Assembly: GCA_900468625.1 (NCBI GenBank)
Contig: UBUL01000026.1
Span: forward strand, 110,311 to 174,310
Length of the DNA stretch: 64,000 nt
Direction of reading: 5' to 3'
DNA from: Hyphomicrobiales bacterium
GTDB lineage: Bacteria > Pseudomonadota > Alphaproteobacteria > Rhizobiales > Rhizobiaceae
Shown here: positions 30,992 through 38,873 of the stretch, piece after piece
Numbering within the stretch: the stretch's first letter is position 1
Layout of the letters: each line of letters begins with the position of its first letter
Made by a program: the position numbers and the translations under genes
The notes under the pieces: model-generated
Database searches by the model: none
What the model was told of the DNA's origin: nothing
The model's input: only the letters and a program-made list of their open reading frames with translations

Positions 30992-32877
30992 ACCTCCCTT
31001 TTCGCTCTTCCGAGCATGTCGCCCGATGCCTTGACGACATCGTCCTCCGGGCGAACCTGGAGATCGTAAAGCGCCTTGTAGCGCCCACCTGCGGCCAAAA
31101 GCTGCTCATGGGTGCCGCGTTCGACGATTTCGCCATCCTCGATGAACAGGATCTGGTCGGCATGCATCAGCGAGCTTAGCCGGTGGGCGACGATCAGGGT
31201 CACCCGGTCGCGGGCAAAACGTTTCATGGCGCTGCGGATGCGCTGCTCCGTCGCGGCGTCGATGGCGGCTGTGGAATCGTCGAAGACCATCACGGCAGGT
31301 TTCAGCATCAATGTCCGGGCGATCGTCAGGCGCTGGCGCTGACCGCCGGAAAGAGACACGCCGCGCTCGCCGACGACGGTCGTGTAGCCGGCCGGCAGAC
31401 CGAGAATGTAATTATGCAGCTGCGCCGACTCCGCGGCGCGCTCGATGCGGCTCTCCTTCGCCCAGGGATCGCCATAGGCGATATTGTTCTCGATGCTCGT
31501 CGTGAAGAGGAAGGAATCCTGCTGCACGACGGCAACGTTCTGCCGCAGCGATTGCAGCGTCGCCTTGCGGATATCCTGCCCGTCGAGGGTGATCCGCCCG
31601 GCCGTGACATCGTAAAAGCGCGGAATGAGGTGGGCGATGGTGGATTTGCCGCTGCCTGGAGGCCCGACGATGCCTATCGTCTCGCCCCGCTTTGCCTCGA
31701 AGCAGATGTTCTTCAGCACCGGCCGCGTTTCGGAGCCCGGATAGCTGAAGTCGACGTTCTCGAACCGCAGCGTGCCGTCGGTCACGACGAGTGGTCTGGC
31801 GTCCGGAGCATCCTTGATGGGGATATCGAGATCGAGAAGGTCAAACAGGCGCGAACCGCAGGTGGAAGCGCGTGCGAACGCATTTACCATCAAGCCGAGC
31901 TGGCGCACCGGCATCTGCAGGATGGTCATGAAGGTCAGGAACGAGGCCAGCGTGCCGACGCTGATTTCGCCGTTGATGACCTTGAGACCGCCGAGCCAGA
32001 GCACAAGCCCCATCGACATGAAGAAGGAAAGGTTCATGGCGCTGGTATTGATGACGCGGATGCCGACGCGCCTGTGGGCGAGGGAAAGCGCGTCGTGCGA
32101 GGCCCGGTCGAACTTCATGAGTTCGTGCGCCTGCGCGGCGAAGGCACGCACCACACGGATGCCGCCGAGATTTTCCTCCATGACGCGGGTCAACACCGAG
32201 AGGCGTTCCTGCAGGTCGAGCCAAGTCGAGCGCAGCCGCAGCTGCGTGACGGAAGAGCGCCATGCCACGAAAGGCACGAAGCTCAGAGCCAGCACGCCGA
32301 GCGCGACATCGGTCGACAGCAGCATATAGGCACCGACACCGATCAGCATGGCGAGCAGCACCATGCGCACCAGTGCCGTCGAGAAATACATGCGCACGCC
32401 TTCGAGATCGAGCAGGCCGACCGTGATGAGATCGCCGGAATGGGCTTTGTCATGGAAGCTGAAGGAGAGCTGCTGGATTTTCTCGTAACAGGCGAGCCGG
32501 AGCTCATAACCCATGTGATGACCAACGGCCTCGCTGTAATAGTTCTGCACCATCGTAAACAGGCCACGCAGAATACTGACGACGAGCAGCAGCATGGCCG
32601 TTGTCATCAATGCATTTTCGGCGATCTGCCCGGCGGTGCCGCCGGCGACTGCCGTCTGTGTCTGATCGACGGCGCGGCCCAGCAGGCGCGGTATTAGGAG
32701 CTGCAACGTTGCAGCTATAAAAGTTGCCCCAATGGCGAAGCTGGTTTGCCAGGGATGGCGCAGCGTCATGTGGGTGATCCGGATGATCGTCGACAGGCCT
32801 TGGCCCCAGCCAACCGCATTGACATGCGCACGCGAGGCCAATGGCTTCGCCGCGCTTCTTGATGAATCGCTGCTCAC
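30988..32877 (-). CDS. ABC exporter half-transporter with degenerate Walker B
   Basis: The first gene of the exporter pair encodes 629 residues: an N-terminal membrane domain (about residues 40-350) and an ATPase domain with Walker A GPPGSGKST (405-413), a canonical LSGGQ (509-513), Walker B AVMVFDDST in which the catalytic Glu is Asp534, and H-loop His565. Asp in that place is the mark of the degenerate NBD in heterodimeric exporters. The stop overlaps the ATG of the next gene by 4 bp, so the two subunits are translated together. No regulator or substrate gene lies next to it. Confidence 0.9.
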   Translation of the reverse strand: MSSDSSRSAAKPLASRAHVNAVGWGQGLSTIIRITHMTLRHPWQTSFAIGATFIAATLQLLIPRLLGRAVDQTQTAVAGGTAGQIAENALMTTAMLLLVVSILRGLFTMVQNYYSEAVGHHMGYELRLACYEKIQQLSFSFHDKAHSGDLITVGLLDLEGVRMYFSTALVRMVLLAMLIGVGAYMLLSTDVALGVLALSFVPFVAWRSSVTQLRLRSTWLDLQERLSVLTRVMEENLGGIRVVRAFAAQAHELMKFDRASHDALSLAHRRVGIRVINTSAMNLSFFMSMGLVLWLGGLKVINGEISVGTLASFLTFMTILQMPVRQLGLMVNAFARASTCGSRLFDLLDLDIPIKDAPDARPLVVTDGTLRFENVDFSYPGSETRPVLKNICFEAKRGETIGIVGPPGSGKSTIAHLIPRFYDVTAGRITLDGQDIRKATLQSLRQNVAVVQQDSFLFTTSIENNIAYGDPWAKESRIERAAESAQLHNYILGLPAGYTTVVGERGVSLSGGQRQRLTIARTLMLKPAVMVFDDSTAAIDAATEQRIRSAMKRFARDRVTLIVAHRLSSLMHADQILFIEDGEIVERGTHEQLLAAGGRYKALYDLQVRPEDDVVKASGDMLGRAKREV

Positions 32878-33104
32878 GCTTTTATCCAGGCATAATTAAA
32901 CGAGGCCGGCCCGCAGACGGGTTCGTATCTCGGAGGAAATATTGATAGGATGAATTTTGCCGATTCCGTGGCGACGTTCAAGAGTCAATCGGTCACAAGT
33001 CCAGCGCGAACGTTAGATTACGTGTTCAAAAAATAGTCGATGACATGTCGGCATCGAAATCGGCGAGACGTCCTTCGGGTACCATGCCAGAGAAGGAGGA
33101 CATC

Positions 33105-33762
33105 ATGCGCAAGGTCATCGCAGCCACATTCGTCAGCCTCGACGGTGTCATGCAGGCACCAGGCGGGCCGGACGAGGATCCGACGGGCGGTTTTGAGCAC
33201 GGCGGTTGGGTATTCCCTTATTTCGACGAGGCGAGCGGCAAGACGCACTTCGAACTGTTCGAAAAACCGTTCGATCTGCTGCTGGGACACAAGACCTACG
33301 ATATTTTTTGCTGCCTACTGGCCCTATATCGGCGATGATAATCCAATCGCCAAGCGATTTAACAATGTCACCAAATATGTCGCAACGCGCGGCGATGCCG
33401 AGCTGAAATGGAACAAGAGCCGGTCCCTCGGCAAGGATGTCGTGGCGGCGATCAAGGAGCTGAAAGCCGGCGAGGGGCCGGATCTCCTTATCCAGGGCAG
33501 CGGCCATCTCACTCAGACCCTTTTACACCATGGACTGATCGATGAATTCAATCTTGTGATCTTTCCGCTCCTGCTGGGCGGCGGCAAGAAGCTGTTCGCC
33601 GGCGGGGTGGTTCCTGTCGCAATGAAACTGCTGCATACCCAATCGTCGCCGACCGGTGTCATCTTTGCGACTTATCAGCCGGACGGTCCGGTGAAGACCG
33701 GTTCCTTCGTTGGATCGGATCCGTCCGAAGAGGAGATCGAGCGCCGCAAGCGGCTGGAATAA
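33105..33762 (+). pseudogene. RibD C-terminal (dihydrofolate reductase-like) protein, frameshifted
   Basis: An AAGGAGG site precedes MRKVIAATFVSLDGVMQAPG, the typical start of DHFR-fold RibD_C proteins (YyaP/YwjB type). The frame reads as far as LGHKTYDIF and then leaves the family; the next frame continues AAYWPYIGDDNPIAKRFNNV and runs to RRKRLE at 33762, including the expected GSGHLTQTLLHHGLIDEF. The break sits in a run of six T (33304-33309); five T would restore one open frame of 218 codons. So either one T was added in evolution or the base is a sequencing error. Codon use on both sides looks normal, so any inactivation is recent. Confidence 0.8.
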
Positions 33763-33803
33763 CCGGTCATATCGAAGGGAACGCCACCGGACTCGGGCGA
33801 TCG

Positions 33804-34013
33804 TTATCCTTTCGTGGTCTTCTTTTTTGCTTTCGGTGCCGGTCCAAGCTCTGCCTCCTGCGCCAAACGAAGCGCACGAAGCCTCTCTGTCTTCTTTTGC
33901 CGGGTAGACGCCTCATGAGCCAGGATATCCTTGGCAATCGACGTCGTCTGCTCGGACTTGGCCTGTGCAGACAGCTTTTCAGGCTTGAAGAGGTTGTCTT
34001 TCGCCTTGGTCAT
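33804..34013 (-). CDS. Small basic protein downstream of rpsU (69 aa)
   Basis: A 69-residue Lys/Ala/Gln-rich protein (MTKAKDNLFKPEKLSAQAKS ... ending PKAKKKTTKG). Its ATG overlaps the rpsU TGA by 4 bp (ATGA), so translation is coupled to S21. I do not recognise the family with certainty; the composition suggests an RNA- or ribosome-associated, mostly helical protein. Being coupled to S21 in a cold-shock cluster supports that, but it is inference. Confidence 0.65.
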   Translation of the reverse strand: MTKAKDNLFKPEKLSAQAKSEQTTSIAKDILAHEASTRQKKTERLRALRLAQEAELGPAPKAKKKTTKG

Positions 34014-34300
34014 GCTTCGCCTTTATCAGCGTGCGCGTTTGCGGGAGACGGCGGACGTCCACGACCCGACGCCATCACTTTCTTCTTCGGTGCCGGCACC
34101 AGGCCTTCACGCTGAGCTTGCTTACGGGCAAGTTTCCGAGCGCGGCGGATCGCATCGCTTTTTTCGCGGGCACGCTTTTCGGAGGGCTTTTCGTAGGCGC
34201 TGCGCGCCTTCATCTCACGAAACACGCCTTCGCGCTGCAACTTCTTCTTCAGGACGCGGAGTGCCTGATCGACGTTATTGTCTCTAACCAGAACCTGCAA
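34010..34300 (-). CDS. rpsU: 30S ribosomal protein S21
   Basis: S21 is a small-subunit protein near the anti-Shine-Dalgarno end of 16S rRNA. The first 60 residues match the family: MQVLVRDNNVDQALRVLKKK, then LQREGVFREMKARSAYEKPS. The product is 96 residues; alphaproteobacterial S21 proteins are usually 70-80, and the extra C-terminus (VPAPKKKVMASGRGRPPSPA) is basic and likely unstructured. Rhizobia often have two S21 genes; this may be the accessory copy. It is in a minus-strand cluster with a cold-shock protein gene and two small genes. Confidence 0.92.
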   Translation of the reverse strand: MQVLVRDNNVDQALRVLKKKLQREGVFREMKARSAYEKPSEKRAREKSDAIRRARKLARKQAQREGLVPAPKKKVMASGRGRPPSPANAHADKGEA

Positions 34301-34329
34301 AGTTTCTCCTTACTCAGCTCACGCTGCGT

Positions 34330-34611
34330 TTATTTCTTGGTACGGATTGAGTTCGAGTTGATCCAGCTCGATTTCGATATTTGCGGTATCTCGGCTTGCG
34401 CTCGCGAAAGCGGCGATGGTGACGCCTCAACGTCGATATCGTCCTGACGGATGCTTCGCTCGAAATTCTCGTTCTGGAAGCGGACGCGGTAGTGAACAAC
34501 GCCCTGTGATACAGGTTGGACAGACACGATTCTGCCAGAAGATTGGGCGCTTCCAAAAATTCCAGACTTCAGGACGACGCTGTCGCCCGGCCGGTAACGA
34601 CCATGTGCCAT
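34330..34611 (-). CDS. Hypothetical protein between csp and rpsU (93 aa)
   Basis: A 93-residue protein starting MAHGRYRPGDSVVLKSGIFG, with GRIVSVQPVSQGVVHYRVRF, which reads as a small beta-barrel (SH3/KOW-like) domain. The C-terminal third is polar. GGAGAA lies just upstream of the ATG. I do not know a named family. The place between a cold-shock protein and S21, 29 bp from rpsU, suggests a role with RNA or ribosomes; this is inference. Confidence 0.65.
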   Translation of the reverse strand: MAHGRYRPGDSVVLKSGIFGSAQSSGRIVSVQPVSQGVVHYRVRFQNENFERSIRQDDIDVEASPSPLSRAQAEIPQISKSSWINSNSIRTKK

Positions 34612-34631
34612 GTCGTTCTCCGTTCGAAATG

Positions 34632-34662
34632 AAAAACAAAAGGCCGGGACGTCTCCCGACCT
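34632..34662 (-). terminator. Terminator after the cold-shock gene
   Basis: AGGCCGGGA (34641-34649) pairs with TCCCGACCT (34654-34662) with one mismatch; on the minus strand it is followed by TTTTGTTTTTC. It lies between the csp stop and the 93-residue gene, so csp may be transcribed separately. Confidence 0.65.
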
Positions 34663-34720
34663 TCCGCGATCATGGTTTCAGCGCGCCAATACATCCGTGG
34701 TCGCGCGAAGCCGTGACAAA

Positions 34721-34930
34721 TTATGCGGCCCGAAGATTGTCGGCCGAGCTCTTGCCAGATCTGCGATCCTGCACGATGTCGTAAGTAATCTTCTGACCAT
34801 CGTTGAGCGAACGCATGCCGGCGCGCTCTACTGCCGAGATATGGACAAAAACGTCCGTGCTGCCATCGTCAGGCTGAATGAAGCCGAAGCCCTTGGTGGA
34901 GTTGAACCACTTTACAGTACCAGTGTTCAT
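34721..34930 (-). CDS. Cold-shock protein, CspA family
   Basis: A 69-residue single cold-shock domain with both RNA-binding motifs: KGFGFIQP (RNP1) and VFVHISAV (RNP2), opening MNTGTVKWFNSTKGFGFIQP. Csp proteins are RNA chaperones, and several rhizobial copies exist per genome. AAGGAAAT precedes the ATG. The 145 bp upstream hold a GC hairpin (34963-34980) near the ribosome site and an AT-rich probable promoter, consistent with a leader that affects expression at low temperature. Confidence 0.94.
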   Translation of the reverse strand: MNTGTVKWFNSTKGFGFIQPDDGSTDVFVHISAVERAGMRSLNDGQKITYDIVQDRRSGKSSADNLRAA

Positions 34931-35075
34931 AACGATTTCCTTTCATAGTAACCGTTGTTGCTCCCGCGATACCTTGCGGGATTTGATCGATTATTTGAGA
35001 GGAAATCCGGCGAGAGCACGGTGGCTGTTCGGCGATGTCACAAGCAATGGTCGATAGGTCTTATATAGGTTCAAT

Positions 35076-35324
35076 TTACATTTTGGCAACAGAGCCGGTC
35101 TCAGAGTTTTCGTCCGGCAGCTTTCTGAGGCGAACATCGGGCTGATAGGCCCGTTCCAATAGGCCAGTCATCGGATTCGCAACGCGTTCAGCGAAAGCTT
35201 GTCGGCGTGCTCGTGTACGAGACGTGTCTCTTCGCCGTCCGGAGACCGAATCACGGTCTGTCCCGCTCAGAGCAGGCGACCGCGGGCGTTTCTCTTTGGT
35301 TTCAAAGCGAAAGGTCGCAATCAA
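35076..35324 (-). CDS. Uncertain small Arg-rich open frame (82 aa)
   Basis: An open frame from a TTG at 35324, preceded by AAAGGGA, encodes 82 residues rich in Arg (RDSVSGRRRDTSRTRARRQA). It lies between the LysR gene and the cold-shock gene, on the same strand as both. There is no recognisable domain. It may be real or only a gap in stops within GC-rich DNA; the reasonable ribosome site is the only support. Confidence 0.3.
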   Translation of the reverse strand: MIATFRFETKEKRPRSPALSGTDRDSVSGRRRDTSRTRARRQAFAERVANPMTGLLERAYQPDVRLRKLPDENSETGSVAKM

Positions 35325-35339
35325 GATATCCCTTTTACG

Positions 35340-36230
35340 CTATACCGTATGTTCCGACACATGAAATTGGCGAAGGGATTTCATGATTTCGCGAAGACCT
35401 TTGGTGAGATGCTTGTCCCGCCGCAGCACGATGCCGAGCTGCCGAACCAGCCTCGGCCTGAGCGGCGAGGTCACCAGAAGGTCGGATTTATCCCGCCTCA
35501 GTGCCATATCCGGGAGGATGGACCATCCAAGGCCGGCGGCCACCAGCTCCTTGATGGCTTCGACGCTTCCGAACTCCATCGCCGGCTCGGGACGAAACCC
35601 GCCAGCCCCGAACCATTCGTTCGTGGCGCGCCGCGTGTTGCCGCCTTCGTAAAGCAGCAGCGTTTTGTCTTTCATGAATTCCACGTCCGGCCCGCCATCC
35701 GGCATCACGCTTCCCTTGGGCGCCACGGCCAGTAGCTCGTCCTCATGGAACGGTTCGACTTCGAGCGAACGGCCGGAAGCGGGCAGGGCGACCACTGCGA
35801 GATCCAGTGCATTGGCTTCGAGATCACGCAGGATTTCGTCGATATTGCCGACACGAACAATAATCTCGAGATCGGGCATACATTTCTTCGCCATAGCGAT
35901 GGCGCGCGGCAGCAGATGAATCGAGGCCGTGCCGCCGCTGCCGATCCGCACGCGGCCGACAGATCCCTCCCGAAAGGGCGTCATCGCCTCCTCAGCCATG
36001 GAGCAGGCTTCGATAATGCGCCGTGCATACGGAAGCAAATCATGTCCGGCCGGCGAGGGTTGCGCCCGCCGCCCGACGCGCTCGATCAGTCTCACGCCGA
36101 GGCGCTGTTCCAGCAGCTTTACCTGCAGGCTGACGGCCGGTTGTGAAAGCCCGGCCTTGTCGGCAGCCGCGGTGAAACTGCCGAGATCGACCACGCTGAT
36201 GAAGGCGGCGAGCTGATCCAGGTTGAGCAC
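35340..36230 (-). CDS. LysR family transcriptional regulator
   Basis: A 296-residue LysR-type regulator. The N-terminal winged helix is clear: MLNLDQLAAFISVVDLGSFT, then AAADKAGLSQPAVSLQVKLL. The rest is the two-lobed co-inducer domain (GRVRIGSGGTASIHLLP, then ELVAAGLGWSILPDMALR). The regulated genes and the inducer are not readable; it is divergent from a DUF1127 gene, and a T-N11-A inverted repeat lies 13 bp before its start, so self-regulation is likely. Confidence 0.92.
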   Translation of the reverse strand: MLNLDQLAAFISVVDLGSFTAAADKAGLSQPAVSLQVKLLEQRLGVRLIERVGRRAQPSPAGHDLLPYARRIIEACSMAEEAMTPFREGSVGRVRIGSGGTASIHLLPRAIAMAKKCMPDLEIIVRVGNIDEILRDLEANALDLAVVALPASGRSLEVEPFHEDELLAVAPKGSVMPDGGPDVEFMKDKTLLLYEGGNTRRATNEWFGAGGFRPEPAMEFGSVEAIKELVAAGLGWSILPDMALRRDKSDLLVTSPLRPRLVRQLGIVLRRDKHLTKGLREIMKSLRQFHVSEHTV

Positions 36231-36242
36231 TAGAAGAATTCC

Positions 36243-36257
36243 TTATGGATTGCATAA
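36243..36257. promoter_or_regulatory. LysR-type operator (T-N11-A)
   Basis: TTATG-GATTG-CATAA is a perfect inverted repeat with 5-bp arms, containing the T-N11-A pattern of LysR-type operators. It lies between the LysR gene and the divergent DUF1127 gene. Confidence 0.55.
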
Positions 36258-36332
36258 AGATCATAAGCTTCATTCATTGCTAATACCAGCGCATCCTTAG
36301 GCCATATCGAGATGAACCTGAGGAGCAGGAAA

Positions 36333-36557
36333 ATGACAACCGATATCGATAGGCCGATGCAGCCAAAGGCGGGCGTCGGCAGGGATCTGCGAAAGCGAGG
36401 ATTTCTGCGGAAGGAGTTTGCAAGATTTCTGGCCTATCTCGAAAAACGTGAAACGAGATGGGATCTGCGTGACCTGACCGACGAGCAACTTTGCGATATC
36501 GGCGTGACACGCGCCGAAGCGCGCACCGAGGTCGGCAAGTCATGGTTCTGGGATTAG
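36333..36557 (+). CDS. DUF1127 domain-containing protein
   Basis: A 74-residue protein whose C-terminal half, RWDLRDLTDEQLCDIGVTRA followed by EARTEV, is the DUF1127 motif (a short Arg/Leu-rich helix pair usually ending in a LxDIGLtR-type stretch). In Agrobacterium small DUF1127 proteins have been linked to phosphate and carbon metabolism and to RNA regulation; this member is longer at the N-terminus. AGGAGCAGGA precedes the ATG at 36333, chosen over the in-frame ATG at 36312. It is divergent from the LysR gene. Confidence 0.82.
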   Translation: MTTDIDRPMQPKAGVGRDLRKRGFLRKEFARFLAYLEKRETRWDLRDLTDEQLCDIGVTRAEARTEVGKSWFWD

Positions 36558-36982
36558 GACGTTCAAAGGCGTCCCGACGTTCGGCAGGACACCTTGAACC
36601 GCGTATCTCCTGTGGGGGCCTTGTAGGGTAGGGGTTACCGGGGATATTTGAGCGGGGCTGCGACGTTACGACCCTGTTCCAGATAGCAAACGCCGCTTTC
36701 GCACATCGCGTCGCGATGGTTCGCGATATTCCGCACGTTCACTGCCGCGATCAGGCCGACATGGTCTTTATGACAGGATCAGTGTGAGGCGAGAGCCAAG
36801 AGCAAGCAGTCTGGGGACTATTTTCGGACGGTCCATTTTTTCCTGGCATCGTTCTTTTTTCCGCCACAGATTTGCCCGATCCATTCCGCTCGAAAGCTGG
36901 CCGCCAGTTCGCTCCGGTCGTCTGCTGCTCCGCCAGGAACACCCATAAACAAGAACACCAATAAAAGAGACCGCAAAAATCC
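36558..36982. other. About 425 bp without a recognisable gene
   Basis: Between the DUF1127 gene and the carboxypeptidase I see no credible coding region; a minus-strand frame here (36751-37014) overlaps the carboxypeptidase start and has no family features. The second half probably contains the carboxypeptidase promoter. I see no tRNA or clear repeat. Confidence 0.5.
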
Positions 36983-37837
36983 ATGCTCAATAAAGCCTCC
37001 TTTCTGCTCGCCACGGCGATCTCGACCTTGGTGCTTCTCGGTGCGGCTTCGGCTGCGGAGGCAGGACAGGCAAGCTACGTCGTGGACGCGCGCAGCGGTC
37101 AGGTGCTGGAAGCATCGAATGAGAACGAGCTGAACTATCCGGCCTCGCTCACAAAGATGATGACGCTCTATCTCGCTTTCGAAGCGCTGCATGAAGGCCG
37201 TCTGAAATGGGATCAGAAGCTGACCATGTCGGCGAATGCCGAGAGCAAGGAGCCCTTCAAATTCGCGATCGGCGCCGGCCGCAAGGTGACGGTGCGCGAA
37301 GCCGTCGAAGGTATCGTCGTCCTTTCGGCCAATGATGCCGCGGTTGCGATTAGCGAGCAGCTTGGTGGTTCCGAGGAGAGCTTCGGCAAGATGATGACCG
37401 CAAAGGCGCATCAGCTCGGCATGAGCAAGACGGTCTTCAAGAATCCCTCCGGCCTGCCGGATCCGGAGCAGGTCACGACGGCCCGCGACATGGCGACGCT
37501 CGGCGTTGCGCTGATGCGCGATTTTCCGGAAGAGTTCAAACTTTTCTCGCTGCGCGGCATGAAGTTCCGCGGCATGAAACTGCGTGGCCACAACAATCTG
37601 ATGTATCGCTATGCCGGAGCCGACGGCATCAAGACTGGATATACCGATGCTTCCGGCTACAATCTCGTGACGTCTGCGGCGAAGAATGGCCGCCGCGTCG
37701 TCGGTGTCGTGATGGGTGAGAAGACCGCGCAGATTCGCGATGACAAGATGGCGAACCTTCTGGATACCTACTTGGCTCCGACGGCGAAGACAGCCACGGT
37801 ATCGACAGACGCCGCAAAGCAGAGTTCGGCGAATTGA
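36983..37837 (+). CDS. D-alanyl-D-alanine carboxypeptidase (class C-type PBP5/DacA family)
   Basis: A 284-residue secreted penicillin-binding protein. The signal peptide MLNKASFLLATAISTLVLLG ends near SAAEA. All three active-site motifs are present: S55LTK, S115AN and K217TG. It should trim the terminal D-Ala from peptidoglycan pentapeptides in the periplasm. It is shorter than E. coli DacA because the C-terminal membrane-anchor domain is absent, which is common for rhizobial members. Six bases after its stop begins an insertion-sequence remnant, so the present 3' end may have been formed or trimmed by the insertion. Confidence 0.9.
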   Translation: MLNKASFLLATAISTLVLLGAASAAEAGQASYVVDARSGQVLEASNENELNYPASLTKMMTLYLAFEALHEGRLKWDQKLTMSANAESKEPFKFAIGAGRKVTVREAVEGIVVLSANDAAVAISEQLGGSEESFGKMMTAKAHQLGMSKTVFKNPSGLPDPEQVTTARDMATLGVALMRDFPEEFKLFSLRGMKFRGMKLRGHNNLMYRYAGADGIKTGYTDASGYNLVTSAAKNGRRVVGVVMGEKTAQIRDDKMANLLDTYLAPTAKTATVSTDAAKQSSAN

Positions 37838-37840
37838 GGA

Positions 37841-37935
37841 TACGCTGCCGACACTAGCGTCATGCGGCCGGCCATCGCCTTCGACAAAATCTCGATCCGC
37901 TGCACATCGCGCTCGCTCATCGCAATCAGTCCCAT
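37841..37935 (-). pseudogene. ISNCY-type transposase, N-terminal fragment
   Basis: From the ATG at 37935 the minus strand reads MGLIAMSERDVQRIEILSKA followed by MAGRMTLVSAA, closely like the first 30 residues of rhizobial ISNCY transposases (SERDLKRIEVLSEVLAGRRT type). After that it enters the complement of the carboxypeptidase gene and resemblance ends, so only about 30 codons are left. Confidence 0.6.
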
Positions 37936-38018
37936 CCGCAATCTCCCACGTCATCAAATGCGGGGAGAGTGACATTCCAACTTTGCAGGATCAGGACACT
38001 TTAACTTTGCGGCTACAC
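37841..38018 (-). mobile_element. Remnant of an insertion sequence (ISNCY-type end)
   Basis: The segment has the leader and the start of a transposase gene plus upstream DNA resembling an IS terminus: on the plus strand GTGACATTCCAACTTTGC, then GGACACTTTAACTTTGCGG, a pattern seen at the ends of rhizobial ISNCY-like elements. The rest of the element is missing, and the junction on the carboxypeptidase side is a few bases after its stop codon. I recall the family pattern but have not aligned it. Confidence 0.55.
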
Positions 38019-38091
38019 ATAAATATCAGATAACATAGATTATGGAACTAAAATGGACTGGAGCGCAGCAAGAAAATAAAACTTTTTTCTT

Positions 38092-38384
38092 TTATTCCAG
38101 ATAGTTGGCTAGATTGTCGAGAGTCGATCTCAAGCCCTCATCATGGTCCCTTGCTGATACCGTAAGGCACGTTCTCGCAAGTTGTCGTGACCGGCATGCC
38201 TGACGGTCCTTCTGCCAACGACCAGGTCACGATCATCGTGCCGTCGAATGCCGCGTCCTCGGATTCGAAATTCATTGCTTGCACGATGCGTTCGTAAGGC
38301 GCGATCTCGATGAACCGACCTGAGACGATATCACTATGTTCGGAGGATTTTCCGGGCGCCGAACGATCCGGTGTATTGTACTCA
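38092..38384 (-). pseudogene. SRPBCC (AHSA1-like) protein, truncated and frameshifted
   Basis: The minus strand carries the C-terminal two-thirds of an SRPBCC/AHSA1 protein: YNTPDRSAPGKSSEHSDIVS, GRFIEIAPYERIVQAMNFES and DAAFDGTMIVTWSLAEGPSG, then VTTTCENVPYGISKG. There the frame meets a stop, but one frame over it continues DHDEGLRSTLDNLANYLE and stops at 38092, the normal family ending. The N-terminus is missing: the sequence abuts the stop of the YbaK-like gene. So it has both a 5' truncation and a frameshift near 38150. Confidence 0.75.
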
Positions 38385-38873
38385 GTTCGCCTTGATGCGG
38401 ATTACCTTGGCCCCAATCTTCTCGGCTAGCGTCTTCGGATTGCACGCAAATATGCTGTCCGGCCGCCCGGCCGCGCACCACACCTGATCGTAAGCCAAAA
38501 AGCTCTCATCCATGAAGACAGGCAGACTGACGCGATGGCCGATCGGTGCAACGCCGCCAATGGCAAAGCCGGTTTCATCGCGAACGCGATCGATATCGGC
38601 GCGCTTCAATCGAAGCCCGTAAGTCGCTGCGATATATGCCGTATCGGCGTTATGGGCGCCGGAGACGAGAAGCAGTGTCAAGGCATGTGTATCGGCATCG
38701 ACGAAGACAAGAGACTTCACGATTTGCCCGACCGCGCAGCCCGCGGCCTTGGCGGCCTCTTCAGCGGTCCGTGTCGATTGCTCCATGCGCTTGATCGAGA
38801 TATCCAGCCCCAACTCGCGCGCTGCAAGCTCGACGCGCTCCAGGCTGGAAAGCTTCTTGATGTCTTCGCTCAT
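38382..38873 (-). CDS. YbaK/EbsC family aminoacyl-tRNA deacylase-like protein
   Basis: The 163-residue protein belongs to the YbaK/ProX editing-domain family that hydrolyses mischarged tRNAs. Visible are AAGCAVGQIVKSLVFVD, with the conserved Lys of the active site, the ADIDRVRDETGFAIGGVAPI segment and the GHRVSLPVFMDESFL ending. It is most like the free-standing ProX/YeaK-type branch; which tRNA it edits is not readable. It overlaps the MBL gene upstream by 4 bp (ATGA), so the two are translationally coupled. Confidence 0.88.
   Translation of the reverse strand: MSEDIKKLSSLERVELAARELGLDISIKRMEQSTRTAEEAAKAAGCAVGQIVKSLVFVDADTHALTLLLVSGAHNADTAYIAATYGLRLKRADIDRVRDETGFAIGGVAPIGHRVSLPVFMDESFLAYDQVWCAAGRPDSIFACNPKTLAEKIGAKVIRIKAN

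Noticed and set aside
36751..37014. 87-codon minus-strand frame overlapping the carboxypeptidase start
   Set aside because: Overlaps the signal peptide coding region of a certain gene and has no support.
38272..38481. 69-codon minus-strand frame over the end of ybaK
   Set aside because: Out of frame with both ybaK and the SRPBCC remnant.
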